This document shows positions 56,428 through 64,000 of a stretch of DNA of 64,000 nt, in pieces (position 1 is the first letter of the stretch; each line of letters starts with the position of its first letter). The position numbers and the translations under genes were made by a program. The DNA comes from Hyaloperonospora brassicae (Eukaryota; Oomycota; Peronosporomycetes; Peronosporales; Peronosporaceae), in the NCBI GenBank assembly GCA_947650285.1, contig CANTFL010000636.1, positions 1 to 64,000 on the forward strand, written 5' to 3'. Below the pieces are notes generated by a model, which saw only the letters and a list, made by a program, of their open reading frames with translations, ran no database searches and was not told where the DNA came from.

Positions 56428-57180
56428 CTACGGTCGGCTATCCAGTCGACTTAGGATGACCGTGTTGCTGTTGGCGGCAACAGGTTTCTTTCTTCTAGGA
56501 CGGTTCACGCTAGGCATACTTCCATGTCCCGGTCCACTCGACTGATTTGAGTGGTGGACCTTCGGCGCTGCCTGTATATCAGTACAGCCACTGCCGGGGG
56601 CTTGCTCCACGGTGTAGCGATCAGCTACACTGAGGTCTTGTGCAGTGGTGCTAACAACCGTACCGCAAGTGAGGCCATCGCACTCACTCGCAGTACATCC
56701 ACACGCATGTGGACACTCCATGACGTTCATCAGTTGATCATCTAATAAACAGGCGGCAGGCATTTTGACGGATCGATGCTGCAAGCTCACCCTTGGCTCG
56801 TACCTCCTGAGCCAAGGTAATCCCAGGATGACATCAAATTTGTCATCTAGATCCAGTACGATGAAGTCGACGTCATTCTATTTACGATCTAACGTAAAAT
56901 TGGATTCCCACTACACATTTCCTAGTGGTTATCGATGCGCCTGTGGCAAGGTGTACCGTCATCCTCGTGAAGGTATGACGCGCTCAACGAACTTGATCCT
57001 TCGACTTTCTAATGACTGGCGGCGAATAAAGTTGTTCGACGCCCCACAGTTAATTAGAGCACGAAGGGACAAATCCTATGTCAAATCTAACTTCAAGGTG
57101 GAGAGTGATATCTCATCACCAGGTGCAGAGACACACAACGATTGTGTAATCAGATCAACTTTCGTCAAGAGATTTGCAAA
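56428..57180 (-). pseudogene. Protease region of element C
   Basis: The active-site loop reads ALINCGASNNFIRR on the minus strand (about 57035-57070): the catalytic Asp of DCGA is Asn (GAC to AAC). The downstream half (56428-56790) has SVKMPAACLLDDQLMN and ends before the RT linker. Frameshifts separate the two. Confidence 0.82.
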
Positions 57181-57218
57181 TTCTCTTGAGGTTGCTGGAT
57201 CAGTAGGGCGCTCCGCCC

Positions 57219-58372
57219 CTACTGACCCCGACCATTTTTTGATGGTCCGTCTCGCTATTGGGAACGCGTAATAGCGTTCACCCTACGCTTACTGCCCTTC
57301 TTTGCGTATGGTCGATCGTTTCACTCAGTACTGTTTGGTACTGGGCGTGGAGCACTACACTCTTATGCCTAGTGCCCTAGCTTCTGACAGCGATTGCACT
57401 TCTGCAATCGCTTGTTGTTTGAAGAGCAAGCGATCTCGCTCTCAACATAGCAGAGGTCCATTGGTTCTGGACCTCCGATCTCTTGTTGTCTTTGTGGACG
57501 ATAAGAGTTTGAGCTAGCATGAGCCTGTCTCATGCTAAAGTCTTCCTGTTCCGCGGCTGATATCGCTTCTTCAAGCGTATTCAGCTCAAGGCGGAACAGG
57601 TGGCTCCTGACGGCCCCTTCTGCGAGCCCTTGCATGAAAACCGTAATCAACGTGTGTTCATGAAATGGGTTAGCAGTTATACTACTCGCGAGGAGTCGTA
57701 TATGTTGAGCGCAAGCGTGCACATCACGCTTACCCTGCTTGAGTTTCAGGAGCTCTGAACGAGCCCTGAACTCAGCCCGTGGCGGCTCAAACGTTTGTCT
57801 GAGCCGGGACTTGAAGTCCTCTAGCGACCTAAACACATGTGGGTCGCTACTCTCGGGCACCAGGGACCAAGTTTTGGCACGTCCTGCCAAGTGGGTCTGA
57901 GCAAATGTGAGTTTCATTTGCTCATCGTCGATACGATTTGCCCTTAAGGCTCTGTCGGGTTCGACAAACCACAGTAACAGGAAGTCTTCCAGGACTCCAC
58001 TGTACTTGGAGATGTCAACTTTCATGACATTGGGACGACGCGCATGTCCCCTCCGGCCCCAGCATCATTGAATTCCTGCTGTCTCAACAGCTCTGTCGGT
58101 TGAGCACCAATTTCTCTTAACTGCTCGGCCTGTTGAGATCCTTGCTGATGAAGCAAGGCTACTTTCTCCCTTTCGGCGACAAGTTCATTTTGAATAAGCT
58201 TGGCTATAGCGATATGTTGTTGGTCTCTGTCTAGAGACTCCAACATGGCGCTAATGGCCGTTTCGCCTACAGTAAAACCCAGACCTTCTACAGCACTCCA
58301 TTCGATGTCACTCAAATGGTTATAGCCTTCACGCGTGGCGTGCAATCTTTTCCACTCATCCAACATTTTCAT
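57219..58372 (-). pseudogene. gag: gag of element C
   Basis: Starts MKMLDEWKRLHATREGYNHL. A frameshift near 58022 leads to MKVDISKYSGVLEDFLLLWF and LKLKQGKRDVHACAQHIRLL. The zinc knuckle is truncated: CNRCQKLGH is followed by TAG, and two codons later TAA replaces the Tyr codon. It shows what the two stops in the A gag replaced. Confidence 0.88.
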
Positions 58373-58422
58373 GTTGATTGAAATGGTAGTGGCCGTTGGA
58401 CGGACTACAAAGTGCTACCAGG

Positions 58423-58880
58423 TGTAACGGGGTACGCTCTTACCAGATGACTGGTGGGGCCTTGTGTAAATGGAACACAAGTCTGCGTACCCTCGACATA
58501 CATGTGGCGTGAGGAAGCGCGAGGAAGTAAACAGAACTCGGAAGCTCTATTTCAGGGAAAAAGTAGAACTGTATTTAACATTGTTACGTTTCTTTAATAA
58601 ACCATCTTTGTCTTGATCCATCACTAAATTAAACTACAACCTCCGATTTGGGTTTCTTGCTCCCCACCCATTGCCGCGTCCAGCAGCGATTATTAATTAT
58701 TTTGGTTGATGTAGCGTCTACATCAACCAATAAGCGGATCACCCAAGAATATTATCCTTGGGGGTGATATTTCGTCAACATCACCCCTTCTCAGGTAAAG
58801 TTGATTGGACATTATCTAATTCTATAATATTCAAAATTAATACATTCATAACAATTATGTAAGGGGCTGAACCCGTGACA
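58423..58880 (-). repeat. 5' LTR of element C
   Basis: 458 bp. The + strand reads TGTAACGGGGTACGC ... ACCCGTGACA. It carries a 13-bp perfect hairpin (58702-58714 with 58718-58730, 3-nt loop) and CTTGTGT/ACACAAG. The primer site lies immediately inside, ending at 58420. Confidence 0.92.
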
Positions 58881-58975
58881 AGTTGTAGGTAATTATAGCG
58901 TTTTTACCGATATTTGGATGAAGAATGGCATAAGAAACGACAAGGGCACATCAAAGAAGCGCACACATAAATGGT

Positions 58976-59455
58976 TTGTCGACCGAGTATTGCGATGTGC
59001 AAACTATAGCAACCACCGCGTATGTGGAACAGGACCACCGACATAGTCGCGATCGAGGTCGGATTCATATTCTTGACACTTTGACTGTATTAGTTATAGA
59101 ATTTATTCACTGCTGGCCAAAACCGTTTAAATACCGAAGGCTGCAACTTGCCAATGAAGCACTGCACTGTGTAACCAGCGCACAAGACCAAGTCCGAGCT
59201 GATCTTCTTGTCAAAGCTTGCAACGATACCAAAAATGTATTGTTATCAACAGCATATGGGTGTTTTCACCTAGTACTGCGGCTAACGACGCGGACAAAGT
59301 GGCTTGAGCTGCGGAGACGATTGATGCTTACAACACGTCATGAAAAAACGTGGATCAGTTTACAAGCTGCGTTAATTTCCTTTACACCAGCAAATCAAGC
59401 ATGGTGTCATGCCAAAGTCAAGTGTGTCACCGAGTCGCACAGAACTATCGAATAG
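58976..59455 (+). CDS. Hypothetical protein, 159 codons
   Basis: Open frame between the outer end of element C and the aldehyde dehydrogenase gene, starting MSTEYCDVQTIATT and ending SHRTIE. No signal peptide or domain recognised. The Leu/Arg-rich middle (LVLRLTTRTKWLELRRRL) is unremarkable. It could be the 3' part of a host gene cut by the insertion of C, or chance. Confidence 0.3.
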   Translation: MSTEYCDVQTIATTAYVEQDHRHSRDRGRIHILDTLTVLVIEFIHCWPKPFKYRRLQLANEALHCVTSAQDQVRADLLVKACNDTKNVLLSTAYGCFHLVLRLTTRTKWLELRRRLMLTTRHEKTWISLQAALISFTPANQAWCHAKVKCVTESHRTIE

Positions 59456-59793
59456 TCGCTCGCTCTTCAACCGACGCTTGTGTCACGTAATCGCACTTGT
59501 CTTTTGTCGGTAACCTTTTTATCTTCTAGGGTGTAAAGGTGGAACGATATCAAGGGGTTGCTACAGCTATCACGTGTCCCTCTTGTGCCGACTGTCATTG
59601 CATACGAACCTATGATCGAATCAGCATCTTTTTCGAGATCGAACAACAGCCGTGTACTACTGTGTCATGACCCCAACTTCAGCTTCTAAGATATCCGTTC
59701 CCGGCTGCGTAACGCCCGAAGCAGCTGCTACCGAACACTGACTCGACTCAGGTTGAAGCAAAGGACGCCGAAGAGCCGCAGAGGCCTCGATCC

Positions 59794-59809
59794 TGCTCAT
59801 TCCCCATTT
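59794..59809 (+). promoter_or_regulatory. Oomycete initiator/core promoter of the aldehyde dehydrogenase gene
   Basis: GCTCATTCCCCATTTC is an almost ideal match to the oomycete 16-bp core (GCTCATT plus an A/T-TTT-like flank). It lies 35-50 bp before the ATG, the usual distance for oomycete genes with short leaders. It supports both the start and the taxonomic assignment. Confidence 0.8.
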
Positions 59810-59843
59810 CTCCGCCTCCAACAAGATCCAGTCCCCTCTTGCC

Positions 59844-61403
59844 ATGCACCGCCGGATCTTTCGCCACACACGCGACGCCCACGCTAGACGGACTGCAAGC
59901 GCTGTCAAGACACGACCGCACGTGCGCTCCCGCCTCTTTTCCAGCCACGTCGCTGTCCAGCAGACCAATTTGCTCATCAACGGCGTCTTCATGCCGTCCA
60001 ACTCGGGCAAAACCTTCGAGACATTCAATCCGGCAACCGAAGCGAAGATCGCCGACGTGGCGGACGCGGGCACAGCCGACATTGATGCGGCCGTCGAGGC
60101 TGCCCGTGCAGCCTTTGAAGGCCCGTGGCGCACTATGTCCGCTGCAGAGCGCGGCCACTTCCTGCATAAGCTCGCGGACCTCATTGAAGCAAACATTGAC
60201 GAGTTAGCTGCTCTCGAAGCGCTCGACAATGGCAAACCGTGTGCTGAAGCGAAGGGGGCCGACCTCGGGCTCGCGATCAAGACGTACCGGTACTACGCTG
60301 GCTGGTCCGACAAGATTCACGGGTCGGTGATTCCCATTGCAGGTCCCTACTTGTGCTACACCAAGCCCGAGCCTGTTGGCGTGTGCGCTCAGATCATCCC
60401 GTGGAACTTCCCGCTCTTGATGATGGCGTGGAAACTCGGCCCTGCGCTCGCGGCCGGCAACACGATTGTGCTGAAACCCGCCGAGCAAACGCCGCTATCG
60501 GCTCTACGCGTTGGCGAACTCATTGTGGAAGCTGGTTTTCCAAAGGGCGTGATCAATATCGTGCCAGGTGCCGGCGACGCGGGCCGCTATCTCTCGCAGC
60601 ACCCGAACGTCGACAAGGTCGCCTTTACAGGATCCACGGAGGTCGGATACCAAATCATGCGCACGTCGCACGTGGAAAACATCAAGCGCGTCACGCTGGA
60701 ACTGGGTGGCAAGTCGGCTAACATCATTCTTGATGATGCGGACATTGACCTTGCCATCCAGCAGTCGCAGATTGGTCTGTTTGTGAACCAGGGTCAGTGC
60801 TGCATTGCTGGCTCTCGCGTGTACGTGCAGGATGGCATCTACGACGAGTTTGTCCGGCGCTCTGTGGAAGCTGCTGAATCCCGTGTCGTGGGCGACCCAT
60901 TCAGTCCCAGCACGCAGCAAGGAGCGCAGATCGACAAGACTCAGTTTGACAAGATTCTGGGCTACACCGAAAAAGGTGTGGCGGAAGGTGCTCGTCTACT
61001 GACTGGTGGCAAACGCCACGGCGACAAAGGTTGGTTCATCCAGCCCACTGTGTTTGCAGACGTGACAGACGACATGGTCATTGCTCGCGAGGAGATCTTT
61101 GGACCGGTCATGCCTATACTGAAGTTCAAGACCATTGACGAAGTCATCAAGCGTGCCAACGACTCCATGTATGGCCTCGGTGCTGGCGTCGTGACCACGA
61201 ACGTCAACAGCGCCATCAAGATTTCGAATGGACTACGTGCAGGGACAGTGTATGTGAATTGCTACGACGTATTCGACGCAAACGCGCCGTTTGGCGGTTT
61301 CAAGGACTCTGGCATTGGCCGTGAGAACGGCGAGCTGGGTCTACGCAACTATTTGGAGCACAAGACGGTGATCATCAAGCGTCCAGACGACTCGATGCCT
61401 TGA
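59844..61403 (+). CDS. Aldehyde dehydrogenase, mitochondrial class-2 type (NAD+)
   Basis: Intact, intronless 519-residue gene, the only clear housekeeping gene here. The N-terminus is Arg-rich without acidic residues for about 13 residues and looks like a mitochondrial presequence (RSRLFSSH near residue 30). The ALDH core follows: [20 protein letters not shown] with the conserved Asn, [10 protein letters not shown] cofactor site, FTGSTEVG glycine motif, [10 protein letters not shown] with the general-base Glu, GQCC with the nucleophilic Cys ([11 protein letters not shown]), EEIFGPV and the C-terminal [15 protein letters not shown]. It oxidises aldehydes (acetaldehyde, lipid aldehydes) to acids. 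Length fits ALDH2-type enzymes. The initiator lies just upstream. GC-rich codon use contrasts with the surrounding transposons. Confidence 0.96.
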   Translation: MHRRIFRHTRDAHARRTASAVKTRPHVRSRLFSSHVAVQQTNLLINGVFMPSNSGKTFETFNPATEAKIADVADAGTADIDAAVEAARAAFEGPWRTMSAAERGHFLHKLADLIEANIDELAALEALDNGKPCAEAKGADLGLAIKTYRYYAGWSDKIHGSVIPIAGPYLCYTKPEPVGVCAQIIPWNFPLLMMAWKLGPALAAGNTIVLKPAEQTPLSALRVGELIVEAGFPKGVINIVPGAGDAGRYLSQHPNVDKVAFTGSTEVGYQIMRTSHVENIKRVTLELGGKSANIILDDADIDLAIQQSQIGLFVNQGQCCIAGSRVYVQDGIYDEFVRRSVEAAESRVVGDPFSPSTQQGAQIDKTQFDKILGYTEKGVAEGARLLTGGKRHGDKGWFIQPTVFADVTDDMVIAREEIFGPVMPILKFKTIDEVIKRANDSMYGLGAGVVTTNVNSAIKISNGLRAGTVYVNCYDVFDANAPFGGFKDSGIGRENGELGLRNYLEHKTVIIKRPDDSMP

Positions 61404-61490
61404 CACGAGCTCCACAAAGTGCACATATGCTGTCGTAAGAATGAATGAATGAACGAATGATGGAATCAGCTCGAGGGTTGTACAGTGCGG

Positions 61491-61754
61491 TATGTATGTA
61501 TGTATGTATGTATGTATGTATGTATGTATGTATGTATGTATGTATGTATGTATGTATGTATGTATGTATGTATGTATGTATGTATGTATGTATGTATGTA
61601 TGTATGTATGTATGTATGTATGTATGTATGTATGTATGTATGTATGTATGTATGTATGTATGTATGTATGTATGTATGTATGTATGTATGTATGTATGTA
61701 TGTATGTATGTATGTATGTATGTATGTATGTATGTATGTATGTATGTATGTATG
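61491..61754. repeat. (TATG)66 microsatellite
   Basis: 264 bp of uninterrupted TATG repeats start 88 bp after the stop codon of the aldehyde dehydrogenase gene. They are preceded by a short GAATGAATGAAT run (61438-61460) and followed by a decayed tail to about 61795. It probably lies in the 3' UTR or just beyond it. The open frames across it on both strands are artefacts of the 4-base repeat. Confidence 0.97.
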
Positions 61755-61795
61755 CATTGATGTTTGCGTGTGTGTATGTATGTATGAATGAAGCT

Positions 61796-62132
61796 TGTGT
61801 ATCGGTCAACTAAGCAGTAGCCGTGATGAAAGCGATAGTTTTGAAAATATCAGGTTCAAGGTGTGGTTGTGAGCACTACGTGGATCGTCTGGAATGTCTC
61901 ACGCCGATTGGCTTATTTCGAGACCCAGTTTTGGCCATCCGTGGGGACTACATCTCTTGATGGAGTTATGAGGTCAGAGACCACGAGGAACTTCACGCAC
62001 AAACGAATGACGAGCAGTTGAGCCATTGCGCGGGACCCGCTTTTCTCTAGATCGTCTTCCAGGCCTCAGGTACTGTGCGGTACAAGCAAAGGTCTGAAGT
62101 CTATTCGCAATAGGGATCGCACTCTCTTGAAC
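61796..62132. other. Intergenic DNA
   Basis: Between the microsatellite and the copia LTR. No feature recognised. Confidence 0.5.
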
Positions 62133-62339
62133 TGTAGTAAAAGGATTCTGTCATTGATCTTTTGTTATCTCTTTTCTACTCTTTACTCACCGCCATCCCT
62201 GTCCATTCTATCTGCAAATCACGCATATCGTCTCACACAATGTATGCACTATACAATCACAGTCAGTGGCCGTCATTCCCGTCGTCGTGCCGCGCGCCCT
62301 TGCGCACTCGCATATAGCAGGACACTCTCGTTTTCAACA
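62133..62339 (-). repeat. 3' LTR of the copia element (putative)
   Basis: On the minus strand it starts TGTTGAAAACGAGAG right after the purine tract and is proposed to end CCTTTTACTACA. 207 bp is a normal size for copia LTRs. The second LTR is outside the window, so the boundary near 62133 is unproven. Confidence 0.65.
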
Positions 62340-62368
62340 CTCCTCCTCGGCCATGACTTTCCGTCCAT

Positions 62369-64000
62369 TTAGGCGAGTTGTAGCAACTTGCACAACTCTG
62401 CGAGTTCTGCGGCGTCGAGGGCCTTCGTCAGCAGGTTCGCCAGTTGCAGGTCCGAGCACATATACTGGGCCGCGACTACCCCACGCCGGACGTAGTCGCA
62501 GACAAACTTCAGGCGCACGTCAATATGCTTCGCCTTTAGATACGACGCCTCGCCCGCAAACTGCTTTATCGTCGCTTGATTGTCGACGTGCAGTGCCATC
62601 GGGAGCACGGGGGATTCCCGCTTTTGCACAGCATCTCTCTAATGACAAACAGCTCGCGCACTTGCTCCGACGCAGCGACAAACTCCGCCTCCATGGTGGA
62701 AAGCGACACTCCGCCCTGTTTCTTCGCCGTCCATCTCACCGGCATCCCGTTCAGGCGAACGATCCCACCGGTCAAGGTCTTTCTGTCCGACTTGTCAGCG
62801 GCGAAGTCGGCGTCCGAGTAGGAATCAAGCTGCAGCTCCCCATCCGAGATCTTCGCTGTCTTCAAGCGCAGTTCACTTTGCGCGTATCTTTCAGGTAGCG
62901 CGCGATCCGTTTGTTAAGCTTGAAGTCGTGCAGTCGTGGCTGGTGGGTCTGGAGCGTTGCTATATGCACTGCAAACGCTATGTCCGGTCGCGTGCAGCGC
63001 GCCACCCAGAGCACACTGCCGACAAGGGATTGGAACGTCCGGACACTTGGACCCCCACTGTCTGCGCTCTCACCCAACAGCTCGCAGACTTCTGGTTAAA
63101 CTTCGTAGCAGTCTGACCCGATCGGAGCTCGCGTCGCCTCAACATTATCGAGTCCGTGCTAGCGCAACAGCTTGCCTATCGCTTCCTTCTGGTCCAGAAC
63201 GTAGCTGCCGTCATCTTCCATTGCGACACGAATTCCAAGAAATTTGCTGACGACGCCGAGGTCCTTGATGGACAGGCTCCTAATCTGATTGAAGAAGCGT
63301 TCATCAGCAGCTGTATCGGTTCCGGTGGCCAGCAGATCGTCCACGTATACACCCACGACGACCAGCTGACCACCATCGTCCTTCCAGTACAAACACATGT
63401 CCGATTAACACTGGCTGAAGCCAGCGTCTAGCAATAGGGCGTGCAACAGCTGGCTCCAAAGCCGTCCGGCCTGCTTGAGGCCGTACAGAATTCTATGTAA
63501 ATTAAGTACAACTTCCTACTTGTTTGTTTCTCCAATTGTCTTAAGAGTTTCCTCGTTTCTTTTCACCGCCTGTGAAATATGCAGCAGGGTCTCCAGGTGG
63601 AATTCCTTCTCAGCCTTTACGTAGGCGTTTGGGATGTCCCCATGATTTGTCGGCACGCCCCAAATCGCTGAAAGCGCCAGAATCACCTTAACAATTGACA
63701 TATCCATAACAGCCGCGAAGGTGAGTTGGTAGTCCACCCCAAACACCTGCTCGTTGCCGCACGCCACAAGTCTTGCCTTCAAAAGTTCTAGATGACCGTC
63801 GGCATTTGTCTTCGTCCTGTATACCCGTTTCTTGTGCTACGCGTTCCTTCCTTTAGGTCGCTTGATAATGCGCCACACGCCGGTATCTTCAAGAGCTTGT
63901 AATTCTTCCATCATTGCTCTCTCCCAACCCTTTCTTTCTGCGCTACGCATCGCCTCCCCATAGTTTTTGGGGTCACGCTCGTACACATGCGCTATCACGC
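62369..64000 (-). pseudogene. pol: Ty1/copia pol (RT and RNase H), broken
   Basis: From right to left: WERAMMEELQALEDTGVWRI (63890-63950), KARLVACGNEQVFGVDY (63720-63782), DIPNAYVKAEKEFHLE, LHRILYGLKQAGRLWSQLLH, VYVDDLLATG with the Y-V-D-D catalytic box (63159-63398), SLVGSVLWVARCTRPDI (62862-63077), then RNase H with DADFAADKSDRKTLTGGIV, STMEAEFVAASEQVREL (62566-62865) and HVDNQATIKQ, AKHIDVRLKFV (62369-62629). Stops at about 63516, 63400 and 63830 and two frameshifts near 62865 and 62600 disable it. This is the classical copia order. Confidence 0.92.

Larger units (their letters stand above)
50612..58880 (-). mobile_element. Element C: Ty3/gypsy retrotransposon of the A family, 8.3 kb
   Basis: Minus-strand element with both LTRs (about 2-3 percent different by eye), a primer site and purine tract as in A, gag, protease, RT, RNase H, integrase, chromodomain and a 3' region with antisense frames. 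It preserves the RNase H segment deleted in A and B but has other stops, some of them shared with B. The catalytic Asp of the protease is changed. No matching target duplication is visible: AGTTG follows 58880 and the left terminus is decayed. Confidence 0.92.
62133..64000 (-). mobile_element. 3' end of a Ty1/copia retrotransposon, continues beyond the window
   Basis: Minus-strand element with RT and RNase H fragments, a purine tract (complement of CTCCTCCTC, 62340-62348) and a short 3' LTR. Integrase, gag and the 5' LTR lie beyond the right edge. It has several stops and shifts. Confidence 0.9.

Noticed and set aside
59657..60488. Antisense frames of 94-207 codons opposite the aldehyde dehydrogenase gene
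   Set aside because: Shadows of a GC-rich real gene, with no domain. Used as a control showing that antisense length alone is not evidence.
61341..61813. Open frames of 90-144 codons on both strands across the TATG repeat
   Set aside because: A 4-base repeat without stops is open in several frames; the (Tyr-Val-Cys-Met)n and (Tyr-Ile-His-Thr)n peptides are artefacts.
62266..62898. 210-codon + strand frame over the copia RNase H
   Set aside because: Lies opposite a recognised copia RNase H with clear motifs and has no domain of its own.
1..64000. CRISPR array, rRNA or tRNA genes
   Set aside because: No regularly spaced identical repeats with unique spacers, no rRNA-like segments, and no tRNA cloverleaf with GTTCGANTC-type loop noticed by eye.

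Overview
The window looks like repeat-rich chromosomal DNA of an oomycete, probably Peronosporales (Phytophthora or a downy mildew). The reasons are an oomycete-type initiator (GCTCATTCCCCATTTC) 35-50 bp before the one clearly intact housekeeping gene, a tiny secreted six-cysteine effector-like gene, and a dense load of old chromodomain-carrying Ty3/gypsy elements plus one Ty1/copia element. This assignment is an inference; no rRNA or organelle marker is present.

Layout. 1-215 is a GATC-rich tandem repeat. 216-6433 is decayed DNA holding one recognisable remnant, a Ty3/gypsy pol end at 812-1230. 6434-14415 is element A, a Ty3/gypsy element with both LTRs. 15596-16067 is a solo LTR with a perfect 5-bp target duplication. 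About 16180-23530 and 43090-50440 form a giant inverted repeat of about 7.3 kb per arm. It contains most of element D (left, + strand) and of element E (right, - strand) plus the same 5' flanking DNA. Between the arms lie single-copy DNA with a small secreted cysteine-rich protein gene (26764-26925), element B (27666-32436, truncated), a 1.04-kb TIR element carrying pieces of two host genes (32680-33721), and relic element F (34154 to about 40300). Element C (50612-58880, - strand) follows. Then come a mitochondrial-type aldehyde dehydrogenase gene (59844-61403), a 264-bp TATG microsatellite and the 3' end of a copia element (62133-64000).

The Ty3/gypsy elements share the plan LTR - gag (CCHC) - protease - RT - RNase H - integrase - chromodomain - polypurine tract - LTR, with LTRs of the TGTAACGG...CCGTTACA type. 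All pol genes are broken by stops or frameshifts. Between the end of pol and the 3' LTR, and overlapping the chromodomain on the opposite strand, A, C, D and E all carry antisense reading frames. Their amino acid sequence is conserved between diverged copies (acidic N-terminus, a conserved middle in A and C, a C-terminal coiled coil). This looks like an undescribed antisense gene of the elements.

A second, independent signal is that the A/C-type elements, LTRs and coding regions alike, are built from consecutive short perfect hairpins (6-13 bp stems, short loops, one every 30-40 nt). That is far above chance, and none of the recognised features explains it.
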